Shown here: positions 56,716 to 64,000 of the stretch, piece by piece
Numbering within the stretch: position 1 is the first letter of the stretch
Layout: every line of letters starts with the position of its first letter
The notes under the pieces: generated by a model
Told to the model about the DNA's origin: nothing
Databases searched by the model: none
What the model saw: the letters and a program-made list of their open reading frames with translations, nothing else
Source of the DNA: Bosea sp. AS-1
GTDB taxonomy: Bacteria > Pseudomonadota > Alphaproteobacteria > Rhizobiales > Beijerinckiaceae
Assembly (NCBI RefSeq): GCF_002220095.1
Contig: NZ_CP022372.1
Coordinates: forward strand, 3,630,501 to 3,694,500
Direction: 5' to 3'
Length of the DNA stretch: 64,000 nt
Translations under genes and position numbers: made by a program

Positions 56716-58659
56716 ATGATGGCCGAGGTTCGCGAGAACGAACGCGCGATGAAGTCGGAGCTGGTCGCCGCACTCTATGCGACGCCAGGCACGATCCTGA
56801 CCGGAGCCATCATGGTGGCGACGGTGATGGGCGCCGCAACGGTGTTGACGGGTGGCGACCTCTCCTTCGGGCTGATGACCGCTGCGATGCTAGCGATCGG
56901 CGCGTTCCGCCAGATGGCGCATCGGCGCTTCATGCGGATCGATCTCGCCCGGGCCGGCGAGGCCGAGATCACACAGCTCGAGACGCTGGCGATGATCGGC
57001 GCCTGGTCGACGGCCGCCCTCGTTGCCGCCTTCGGCACGCACGCCGTCTTGAGCTATACCTACCAGCCGGTCGCCGTCCTCGCGATCGCGCAGACGATCG
57101 GCTACCTCGCCGGCATCTCCGGCCGCAACACTTCGCGCCCGCTCGTCACCCGCGTCCAGATCCTGATCGCAGCATTCCCATTCATGCTCGCACTGATCTG
57201 GACCCGCGATCCCGCCTATCTGGTCATCGGGCTCACCGTCGCGCTGACGACGGTGCTCACGTTCTCCAGCGCCCAGGTGATCCACCGGATGTTCGTGGCG
57301 CGGCTGCGCACGATGCGCGATCTGGAGACCCTCGCCGTCAGCGACACGATCACCAGCCTGTACAATCGCCGCGGTTTCATGCGGGAGATCCGGGCTGAGG
57401 CGGCGGCCGGCCACCCCGTCACATTGATCTCGATCGACATCGATCGCTTCAAGGGCATCAACGACAGCTTCGGGCATGACGTTGGCGACGCACTGCTGCA
57501 ATCCTTCGGCGAGATGCTCGGCGGGGAGCTCCAGTCCGGCGACATCGCCGCGCGCACCGGTGGCGACGAGTTCATGGTGGCAACCACGCGCAACGCCACC
57601 GAAGCCGCGTCCTTCGCCCGGCGTCTGGTGATGCTGCTCGGCAGCCAGCGTGTCCTGGCAGGCCGCCACGTCACCGCGACCGCCAGCATCGGCATCGCAC
57701 CCGCCGGCTGTGCGACCACGATCGACGAAGCGCTGAAATGCGTCGACATCGCGCTCTACCGCGCCAAGCTCGAAGGGCGGAACCGCTTCGTGATCTACAA
57801 CGAGGCGGTCCAGGACGAGCATGAGGACAGCCGCGCCATCGAGACAGAACTGCGCGAGGGCATCCGGCGCGGCGAGTTCGAATTGTTGTTCCAGCCGATC
57901 TACAACCCGCGCTCGGGCACGGCGACGATGGCCGAGGCGCTGCTGCGGTGGAACCATCCGGAACGCGGTGCGATCAGCCCGGAGGTGTTCATCCCGCTGG
58001 CCGAACGCACTGGCTTGATCACCGTCCTCGGCGCCTGGGCACTCGACGAGGCGATCCGCACAGCCTTGAGCTGGCCGCGCAATGTCGGCGTCAGCGTCAA
58101 TGTCTCGGCGCGGCAATTCGACCGGGGGCACGACCTTGTCGGCCTGGTCGCGGCTCTTCTGCGCCTGCACGGCTTGGAGCCGCAGCGGCTCACCATCGAG
58201 ATCACCGAAAGCTCGCTGATCGACGACGCCGAGCATGTGATCTCGCGCCTTGTCGCCCTGCGGACGCTCGGAGTGCGCATCGCGTTGGACGATTTCGGCA
58301 CCGGCTATTCCTCGCTGAGCTACCTCGCCCATCTGCCGATCGACACGATCAAGATCGACCAGGCCTTCACCGAGCAGCTCGGTGCCTCCCGCAAGGCCGA
58401 CTATCTGATGAACGCCATCACCCAGCTCGCGCACGACCTGAAGCTGCGCCTCATCGTTGAGGGCGTGGAAACGCCGGCGCAGCTCGAGACCATCCAGAAG
58501 CATGCCGCCCATGGCATCCAGGGCTTTGTGTTCGCGCGACCGATGACAGCGGAGGAATTGCTGCCCATGATCGGCAACCGGGTGGCGACGGGGCGCACCA
58601 AGTCGGCACGGCCAGGAGGCGGCCCCCGCAAGGGCGATCGCTTCAGCGAAGTCGCATAA
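56716..58659 (+). CDS. Membrane GGDEF-EAL protein (c-di-GMP turnover)
   Basis: 647 residues. Six predicted membrane helices fill about 1-195. The GGDEF domain has an intact active site (RTGGDEFMVAT, near 281-285), but the inhibitory-site arginine is replaced (QSGD for RxxD). The EAL domain looks active: AEALLRW (406-408), NVSARQF, TIEITESSL, DDFGTGYSSL (near 525), TIKIDQAF and IVEGVET. It could therefore both make and break c-di-GMP. Two adjacent ATGs (56716, 56719) are possible starts. Confidence 0.93.
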   Translation: MMAEVRENERAMKSELVAALYATPGTILTGAIMVATVMGAATVLTGGDLSFGLMTAAMLAIGAFRQMAHRRFMRIDLARAGEAEITQLETLAMIGAWSTAALVAAFGTHAVLSYTYQPVAVLAIAQTIGYLAGISGRNTSRPLVTRVQILIAAFPFMLALIWTRDPAYLVIGLTVALTTVLTFSSAQVIHRMFVARLRTMRDLETLAVSDTITSLYNRRGFMREIRAEAAAGHPVTLISIDIDRFKGINDSFGHDVGDALLQSFGEMLGGELQSGDIAARTGGDEFMVATTRNATEAASFARRLVMLLGSQRVLAGRHVTATASIGIAPAGCATTIDEALKCVDIALYRAKLEGRNRFVIYNEAVQDEHEDSRAIETELREGIRRGEFELLFQPIYNPRSGTATMAEALLRWNHPERGAISPEVFIPLAERTGLITVLGAWALDEAIRTALSWPRNVGVSVNVSARQFDRGHDLVGLVAALLRLHGLEPQRLTIEITESSLIDDAEHVISRLVALRTLGVRIALDDFGTGYSSLSYLAHLPIDTIKIDQAFTEQLGASRKADYLMNAITQLAHDLKLRLIVEGVETPAQLETIQKHAAHGIQGFVFARPMTAEELLPMIGNRVATGRTKSARPGGGPRKGDRFSEVA

Positions 58660-58700
58660 CCGCGCCCCGCACGCATCCGCGCGAGCCGGGGGCCTTCTCG

Positions 58701-59738
58701 ATGCAGCGTCCGAACTATCCGAGCGGCAAGGACCTGCTGAGCGCCGATGCCGTCTCGCGCTTCGATCTCGACGACATCTTCGAGCGCGCCGAGCGGCATC
58801 TGCGGGAAGAAGAACAGGAAAAGGCCGGGATCCTGCCGGAACAGGTGCTGACCCATCGCCGGCGGCCCCGAGTGATCGCGACCCTGTTCGACCAGCGCAG
58901 CACCCGCACGCGGCTGGGCTTCCAGGCGGCGGCGGCGCGACTCGGCCACCAGTCCATCGACGCCTACGACACCGATCGCAGCCGGATGGGAACCAGCACC
59001 GGCGAATCGATCGAGGACCACATCCACACCGTCGAGCTCTACAGCGACCTGCTGGTCGTGCGCTCGCATCTGGAGGACATGCCTTATCGCGTCTCGCGAT
59101 TGAGCTACCTGCCGGTGATCAATGCCGGCAACGGCGCCGACGAGCATCCGAGCCAGGCGCTGATCGACCTGTTCGCCATCCGCCAGATGCGTGGCGAAAT
59201 CGAAAAACTGTCGATCGCGCTCTCCAGCGACACGCGGGCCCGCTTCGCGGTCTCCTTCGTCAAGATGCTTCGGCTGACGCCGCCAAGGCGCTTCACGCTG
59301 TGCTGCCTCCCGGGCATCGCGATCAACCCCGCGATGCGCGAAGCGATGACCGTGCTCGCGGGGCTGGGAACCGAAATCGGGATCGTGCACGACGTGCGCC
59401 ACACACTCGACCACGACATCCTCAGCATTCAGATGCAGGACATGAGCAAGTTCGCCCATGCCGGCCTCGGCAACGCGGCCGTCGACAAGGAGAAGGAGAC
59501 CGAGCCCTTCACCATCACGGCGCAGAAAATCCTGGACGCGCGTTCCGACACGCTGATCCTCAACCCGCTGCCCCGGTTCTCGGAGCTCGACACCTCCTGC
59601 GACAGCCTGCCGAATGCGGGCTATTTTCGGCAGGTCCAGCTTTCGGTGCCGATGCGGATGGCCATCCTGGAGCGGATGCTGCTCGGCATCCCCTGGACAG
59701 GCCAGGCGGCCGCGAGCGGGCCGCCCGCGCCGCCGTAA
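58701..59738 (+). CDS. Aspartate/ornithine carbamoyltransferase superfamily protein (divergent PyrB-like)
   Basis: 345 residues. The carbamoyl-phosphate loop is intact (FDQRSTRTR, 67-71 STRTR), as are His149 and Gln152 in HPSQALID, and NPLPR (288-292) replaces HPLPR. The 80s loop reads STGES where aspartate transcarbamoylase has KKGE, so the Lys reaching in from the neighbouring subunit is absent. The aspartate-binding block TRVQKER is not recognisable (local sequence IQMQDMSKF). It is not beside pyrC. It probably carbamoylates another amine, or is annotated pyrB by similarity only. Confidence 0.8.
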   Translation: MQRPNYPSGKDLLSADAVSRFDLDDIFERAERHLREEEQEKAGILPEQVLTHRRRPRVIATLFDQRSTRTRLGFQAAAARLGHQSIDAYDTDRSRMGTSTGESIEDHIHTVELYSDLLVVRSHLEDMPYRVSRLSYLPVINAGNGADEHPSQALIDLFAIRQMRGEIEKLSIALSSDTRARFAVSFVKMLRLTPPRRFTLCCLPGIAINPAMREAMTVLAGLGTEIGIVHDVRHTLDHDILSIQMQDMSKFAHAGLGNAAVDKEKETEPFTITAQKILDARSDTLILNPLPRFSELDTSCDSLPNAGYFRQVQLSVPMRMAILERMLLGIPWTGQAAASGPPAPP

Positions 59739-59750
59739 CGGGATTGTCCG

Positions 59751-60488
59751 TCAGCGCGCGATCTCGAAGACTACGCTGACCTGCGTCTGGTAGCTGTTCT
59801 CGCCACTCGCCAGCGGCACGGCCATGTCGGCCGCGGCCTTGCGCATCGGCGCGGCATAGGCGATCGGCCGCGACGGCGCATTTTGCTCCTCGATCGAAAG
59901 GATCGGGCCGAGCTTCACGCCAGCCGCCTCGGCGAGGGTGCGGGCCTTGTCCAGCGCATCGGCGACGGCGCGCTTGCGCGCCTCGGTCATCGTCGCCTTG
60001 AGATCCTCCTTGACGAAGGTGATGCCACCGCCCTGATTCACGCCGAGGCCGACGACCTTGTCGATGATCGCGCCGGCCTCGGCCAGCTTGCGGATGCGGA
60101 CGGTGACCTCGTTGCCGACGGCATAGCCGACGATCTTCGGCTCCTGCGGCTTGTCGCGCGCCGGCTGCGCGTAGCGCGGCTGGATGTCGAGCCGCGAGGT
60201 CTGGATGTCGCGCTCCGCAATGCCTGCGGCCTTGAGGGCGTCCAGCACCTCCTTCATCGCCGCGCTGTTGGCCGCCAGCGCCTCGCGCGCCGTGGCGGCC
60301 TCGCGCAGCACGCTCAGGGTCACGACCGCCATGTCGGGCGCGACGGAAGCTTCGCCCTCGCCGACGACGCTGATGCGCGGCAGCTGACGGCCTGCCGTCG
60401 CCTCCTGCGCGGCAGCCGGCATGGCGGGCAGCATGGCAGCAGCGAAAAGGGCAGCTCCGGCAAGGGCGGGGGCGAAGAAATTCGGCAT
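59751..60488 (-). CDS. SIMPL domain (DUF541) periplasmic protein
   Basis: 245 residues. The signal peptide is cleaved near AAAQEAT. The SIMPL domain is seen as ISVVGEGEASVAPDMAVVTL, ARKRAVADALDKARTLAEAA and a closing YQTQVSVVFEIAR. Function is poorly known; E. coli YggE is linked to oxidative stress. Of the adjacent ATGs at 60491 and 60488, GGAG spacing favours 60488. Confidence 0.9.
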   Translation of the reverse strand: MPNFFAPALAGAALFAAAMLPAMPAAAQEATAGRQLPRISVVGEGEASVAPDMAVVTLSVLREAATAREALAANSAAMKEVLDALKAAGIAERDIQTSRLDIQPRYAQPARDKPQEPKIVGYAVGNEVTVRIRKLAEAGAIIDKVVGLGVNQGGGITFVKEDLKATMTEARKRAVADALDKARTLAEAAGVKLGPILSIEEQNAPSRPIAYAAPMRKAAADMAVPLASGENSYQTQVSVVFEIAR

Positions 60489-60646
60489 CATGTCTCCTGT
60501 CGGTCTCGCGGCCGCGATCGGCCATGCCCATGCCAAGCCGGCGATGATGTCGAAATTATCACGGAGCCCGGCAGAGCCCGCCCCGGATTCGCAGGCCGCG
60601 CCGCGCCAATCATGAACAAGATTTAACTTCCGCTCGGGATCACGCC

Positions 60647-60677
60647 CCCATAGATTGGAATTAATCTAATCTATGGG
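60647..60677. promoter_or_regulatory. 10-bp inverted repeat over the cytochrome b561 start
   Basis: CCCATAGATT (60647-60656) and AATCTATGGG (60668-60677) are exact complements with an 11-bp AT-rich spacer. The right arm contains the presumed start codon (60673-60675). It could be a repressor operator, or in RNA a hairpin hiding the start. Confidence 0.65.
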
Positions 60678-61254
60678 CTTCCGAACCGTGACCAACCTCT
60701 CCCCTCGCCTTGCCACTCCGGCCCCCTACGATGCGGTAGCTCGCGGGCTACATTGGAGCATGGCCGTATTGATCACGGCCGCCTTTGCGCTGGGTTTGAC
60801 AGTCGACGTCTTTCCCAAGAGCTGGGAATACGCGGTGGTCGAAACCCACAAGGCCATCGGCATCGCGATCCTGCTTCTGCTGGTGCTCCGCTTCGGCTGG
60901 CGACTGATGCATCGCCCACCGGCACCTATAGAAAGCTCTGCCTTGCTGGCCCTGGCCGCTCGGGCCGGTCATGCCGCCCTCTATGTCGTCATGCTGGTCG
61001 TTCCGGTGATCGGACTGGTCTACGCCATCCGACGCGGACAGGGCTTTGATTTCGGCCTGTTCACGGTGCCGCCCTTTCAGGCCGCCGAACCGCGGGCCAT
61101 CACACGCCCGATCAAGGAATGGCATGAATGGGCGGCCTATGCCTTGATCGCCCTCGCCTGCCTGCACGCGCTGGCTGCGTTCTGGCACCATTTCATCCGC
61201 AAGGACGACACTCTGCGGCGCATGCTGCCGGACGCTTCCCGGAGCGCTCCCTGA
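60673..61254 (+). CDS. Cytochrome b561 family protein
   Basis: 193 residues, four membrane helices with heme-ligand histidines: YDAVARGLHWSMAV, VETHKAIGIAI, ARAGHAALYVVMLVVPVIG and the last helix region HALAAFWHHFIRKDDTLRRM. It passes electrons across the inner membrane, probably from quinol. The ATG at 60673 lies inside an inverted repeat and lacks a ribosome site; the in-frame GTG at 60688 is an alternative. Divergent from the SIMPL gene. Confidence 0.9.
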   Translation: MGFRTVTNLSPRLATPAPYDAVARGLHWSMAVLITAAFALGLTVDVFPKSWEYAVVETHKAIGIAILLLLVLRFGWRLMHRPPAPIESSALLALAARAGHAALYVVMLVVPVIGLVYAIRRGQGFDFGLFTVPPFQAAEPRAITRPIKEWHEWAAYALIALACLHALAAFWHHFIRKDDTLRRMLPDASRSAP

Positions 61255-61262
61255 AACCAGCC

Positions 61263-62951
61263 CTAGCCCTCCACCAGCCGCCGGGCGATGACCTGCGCCT
61301 GGATTTCGGCGGCACCCTCGAAGATGTTGAGGATGCGGGCGTCACAAAGCACACGGCTGACCGGATATTCGAGCGCAAAGCCGTTGCCGCCGTGGATCTG
61401 CAGGGCATTGTCGGCCGCGGCCCAGGCGACCCGGGCGCCGAGCAGCTTGGCCATGCCGGCTTCCAGATCGCAGCGGCGATCGGCATCCTTCTCGCGGGCG
61501 GCAAAGTAAGTGAGCTGGCGGGCGATCAGAATTTCGGCCGCCATCATCGCGAGCTTGTCGGCGACACGCGGGAAGGCGATCAGCGGCTTGCCGAACTGGA
61601 TGCGCTCCTGCGCATAGCGCAGCCCGAGATCGAAGGCCGATTGCGCGACGCCGATCGCGCGGGCCGCGGTCTGGATGCGCGCGGCCTCGAAGGTCTGCAT
61701 GAGTTGCTTGAAGCCCTGCCCTTCGATGCCACCGAGCAAGTTTTCGCCCTTCACGACGAAGCCGTCGAAGGCGAGCTCGTATTCCTTCATGCCGCGATAG
61801 CCGAGTACCTCGATCTCGCCGCCAGTGAGACCCTCGACCGGGAACGGGTCGGCATCGCTGCCACGCGGCTTCTCGGCGATTAGCATCGAGAGACCGCGAT
61901 AGCCGGGCGCATCGGGGTCGGTGCGCACCAGCAGCGTCATGATATCGGCACGGACCGGGTGAGTGATCCAGGTCTTGTTGCCATGGACCCTCCAGACAGC
62001 CGCGTCGCCCTTCCCCTCCTTCACCGCCTTGGTGCGTAGGCTGGCAAGGTCGGAGCCGGTATTCGGCTCGGTGAAGACTGCGGTGGGCAGGATCTCGCCC
62101 GATGCAATCTTCGGCAGCCACTTCGCCTTCTGCTCCTCAGTGCCACCGCAGAGGATCAGCTCGGCCGCGATCTCGGAGCGCGTCCCAAGAGAGCCGACGC
62201 CGATATAGCCGCGCGACAATTCCTCCGAGACAACGCACATCGAGACTTTGGACAGGCCCATGCCGCCAAAGTCCTCGGGGATGGTCAGGCCGAAGACGCC
62301 GAGCTCGGCCATCTTCTCGACCACGGGCATCGGGATGTAGTCGTTCTCCAGATGCCATTCATGGGCGTGGGGTGTGACCTCTGCGGCGCAGAAGCGACGC
62401 ATCTCGGAGCGGATCGCTTCCAGCGTCTCGTCGAGGCCGGGATCTCCCACGCTGGCCGAGCCGTCGCTCTGGCTGAACAGGGCGACGAAGCGGGTCCGGT
62501 TCTCCGGCGTGTTGCCTTCGGCGATGAGCGCCTCGGCCGCATCGGAGCAGGCAGCAGCCACCGCTTCCTGCGACAGGCCCAGCGCCGGCAGCCGAACGAT
62601 CTCGCCCTGGCTCATCGGGATGCCACCGAAGATCTGGGCGGCATATTCGCCGGCACCGATCCGGATCGCGTAGTCCTCAACCGCCCCGTAGCGCCCCTCT
62701 TCCTGCAAGCGCTCGCCATAGGCCTTCAGCTCGCGCAGCGCCGCAACATAGGTGGCGAGCCAGGATAAGCCGTGAGCGGCGTGCTGCTCGGCCTCGAGCC
62801 GGGCGGAGGAGATCCGGCCCTCGACCTCGACCTTGCTCCGAACCGCTGCGATGGCGGCCTCCAGCAAGGACTCGAAACCCGGCAGCGCCGCCGCGACGAG
62901 CTCGACCGCGCTCGAGCGGCTGTCAGGTTGCAACGCAGCGTTGGCGCTCAT
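61263..62951 (-). CDS. mcd: (2S)-methylsuccinyl-CoA dehydrogenase
   Basis: 562 residues, an acyl-CoA dehydrogenase with an N-terminal extension of about 150 residues. The extension contains HAAHGLSWLATYVAALREL, a stretch I associate with Mcd of the ethylmalonyl-CoA pathway (acetyl-CoA assimilation without glyoxylate shunt). The dehydrogenase core has VFTEPNTGSDLASLRTKAV, KTWITHPVRADIMTLLVRT, YAQERIQFGKPLIAFP and ALQIHGGNGFALEYPVSRVL. It makes mesaconyl-CoA using FAD and an electron-transfer flavoprotein. Other pathway genes are not in the window. Confidence 0.85.
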   Translation of the reverse strand: MSANAALQPDSRSSAVELVAAALPGFESLLEAAIAAVRSKVEVEGRISSARLEAEQHAAHGLSWLATYVAALRELKAYGERLQEEGRYGAVEDYAIRIGAGEYAAQIFGGIPMSQGEIVRLPALGLSQEAVAAACSDAAEALIAEGNTPENRTRFVALFSQSDGSASVGDPGLDETLEAIRSEMRRFCAAEVTPHAHEWHLENDYIPMPVVEKMAELGVFGLTIPEDFGGMGLSKVSMCVVSEELSRGYIGVGSLGTRSEIAAELILCGGTEEQKAKWLPKIASGEILPTAVFTEPNTGSDLASLRTKAVKEGKGDAAVWRVHGNKTWITHPVRADIMTLLVRTDPDAPGYRGLSMLIAEKPRGSDADPFPVEGLTGGEIEVLGYRGMKEYELAFDGFVVKGENLLGGIEGQGFKQLMQTFEAARIQTAARAIGVAQSAFDLGLRYAQERIQFGKPLIAFPRVADKLAMMAAEILIARQLTYFAAREKDADRRCDLEAGMAKLLGARVAWAAADNALQIHGGNGFALEYPVSRVLCDARILNIFEGAAEIQAQVIARRLVEG

Positions 62952-63046
62952 GATCTCGGCCTCCCTTTGTTGCGACGCAGCATATGCATAAGCGCAGGGA
63001 AACCAAAATCAGCCTTTCGGCGAGGAGCGCGTCGCGCCCTGGACCG

Positions 63047-63925
63047 TCACTTGCGGCTCGCAAGGGCAACGCCACAGATAGTAACGGCCATGCCCGCGAT
63101 CTGCAGTGCCGAAAGGGTCTCCCCGAACAGCAGCCAGGCCTCGACCGCCACCAAAGCCGGCACGAGATAGAGGAAGGTCGCGATACGCGAGACCTCGCCG
63201 CGTCGAAGCATGAACAGATACAGCCCGATGCTGCCGAGCGACAGCACCACCACCGACCAGAGCAGGACGAGCCCCATGGTCAGGTTCCACTCGATTCGCA
63301 TCGGCTCCAACGCCCAGGCGAAAGGAATGGTGACCAGGAAGGCGGCCGTGTACTGGATCGCCGTCATGGTCCGGAGGTCGCCCGAGACGACGTGCGCCTT
63401 CTGGTAGAAGGAACCGCCGGTGACGGCGAACATGCCGATGACATTGATCAGGATCGGCAGGAGCACGCCCCAGAGTGCGGCTGGGTCGACGCCGGCGAGC
63501 TGGGGCTCCAGCACGAGCGCGATTCCGATGAAGCCGCAGACGATGCCGAGCCAGCGAATGCCAGAGATGCGCTCCCCGACAAGAGCGGGCGCAAAGAGCG
63601 CCGTCAGGATCGGCTGCAGGCCGGCGATCAGGCCGGAAATACCCGCGGGTAGGCCGTGGCGCACGGCCCACCAGACGCCGGCAAGATAGACGCCGTGCAG
63701 CAGGATGCCGGTGATCGCGATATCGATGACGGCACGGCGGCTGCGCGGCCAGGGCGCGCCTGCAGCCAGAGCCATGAGCGTGACGAGGGCCGCCGCCGTA
63801 GCAAAGCGCACCGCCAGAAACGTCAAGGCATCGGCATAGCGCGCCGAATAGCCCGCCACGATCCATCCCGTCGACCACAGGAAGGTGAAGATCAGCGGCA
63901 TTCCGCGCAGAAGAAGAGAGGACAT
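63047..63925 (-). CDS. EamA family (DMT) transporter
   Basis: 292 residues with ten membrane helices in two EamA halves (FLWSTGWIVAGYSARYAD opening the first, LWGVLLPILINVIGMFAVTG the second). The second half ends SALQIAGMAVTICGVALASR, a typical EamA terminus. Drug/metabolite transporters of this type export amino acids or other small metabolites; substrate unknown. It is upstream of mcd on the same strand, with 95 bp between. Confidence 0.9.
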   Translation of the reverse strand: MSSLLLRGMPLIFTFLWSTGWIVAGYSARYADALTFLAVRFATAAALVTLMALAAGAPWPRSRRAVIDIAITGILLHGVYLAGVWWAVRHGLPAGISGLIAGLQPILTALFAPALVGERISGIRWLGIVCGFIGIALVLEPQLAGVDPAALWGVLLPILINVIGMFAVTGGSFYQKAHVVSGDLRTMTAIQYTAAFLVTIPFAWALEPMRIEWNLTMGLVLLWSVVVLSLGSIGLYLFMLRRGEVSRIATFLYLVPALVAVEAWLLFGETLSALQIAGMAVTICGVALASRK

Positions 63926-64000
63926 CGGACCGGGAAGCTGACGAGGGCCGCTGTCTCTACTCCCGATCCGCCGGCTGCGACAGGGCCCGGACGCGCCCGG

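Overview
The window reads as a chromosomal segment of a GC-rich alphaproteobacterium of the order Hyphomicrobiales. A Bosea-like organism or close relative is my best guess, made from recall of gene content and not from a search. Supporting signs are the Mg-type HemB site, the Omp2b-like porin, DUF2336, the NuoE-tail-like helix-hairpin-helix domain, the ethylmalonyl-CoA pathway enzyme Mcd, and two intergenic palindrome types I associate with this group. I see no rRNA, tRNA, CRISPR array, insertion sequence or prophage. Nearly all of it is ordinary, densely packed chromosome.

Layout. 0-8.6 kb: the 5' part of a 3-hydroxyisobutyryl-CoA hydrolase gene, an AT-richer orphan secreted protein, hemB, a YqeY-like protein, an unusual orphan LivH-type permease followed by threonine ammonia-lyase, an RDD protein, a TcmP-type methyltransferase diverging from bpt, and an RraA-like protein. 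8.7-13.4 kb: a Cys-rich small protein with a PepSY membrane protein, DUF2336, a small outer-membrane protein, and a peptidoglycan-binding-domain protein. 13.4-24 kb: parC and recO, a tautomerase/LysR divergent pair, rsh and rpoZ, a HerA-like ATPase, pdxJ and acpS.

24-34.5 kb: a divergent aquaporin/MscS pair, then lepB-rnc-era-acetyltransferase with overlapping genes, a NYN protein, smpB-paiB-dapA on the minus strand, and a Slt-type lytic transglycosylase. This is the alphaproteobacterial housekeeping neighbourhood (dapA, smpB, rpoZ, rsh, acpS, lepB, rnc, era, recO), but shuffled and with insertions. 34.5-47.3 kb is mainly envelope: an alpha/beta hydrolase, a membrane-anchored helix-hairpin-helix protein in a tight pair with an OmpA/BON protein, a major porin, and tamB/tamA.

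47.3-64 kb: a hydratase, a DUF4142 protein, a complete livKHMGF transporter interrupted by a roughly 100-nt palindromic repeat, a Zn alcohol dehydrogenase convergent with an aldehyde dehydrogenase, a GGDEF-EAL membrane protein, a divergent aspartate-carbamoyltransferase-like protein, a SIMPL protein, cytochrome b561 with a palindrome over its presumed start, methylsuccinyl-CoA dehydrogenase, and an EamA transporter.

I found no clear new defence or mobile system. The best leads are the OmpA/BON plus helix-hairpin-helix pair, the carbamoyltransferase paralogue lacking aspartate-site residues, the inverted repeat over the cytochrome b561 start, and the lipoprotein-headed orphan permease.
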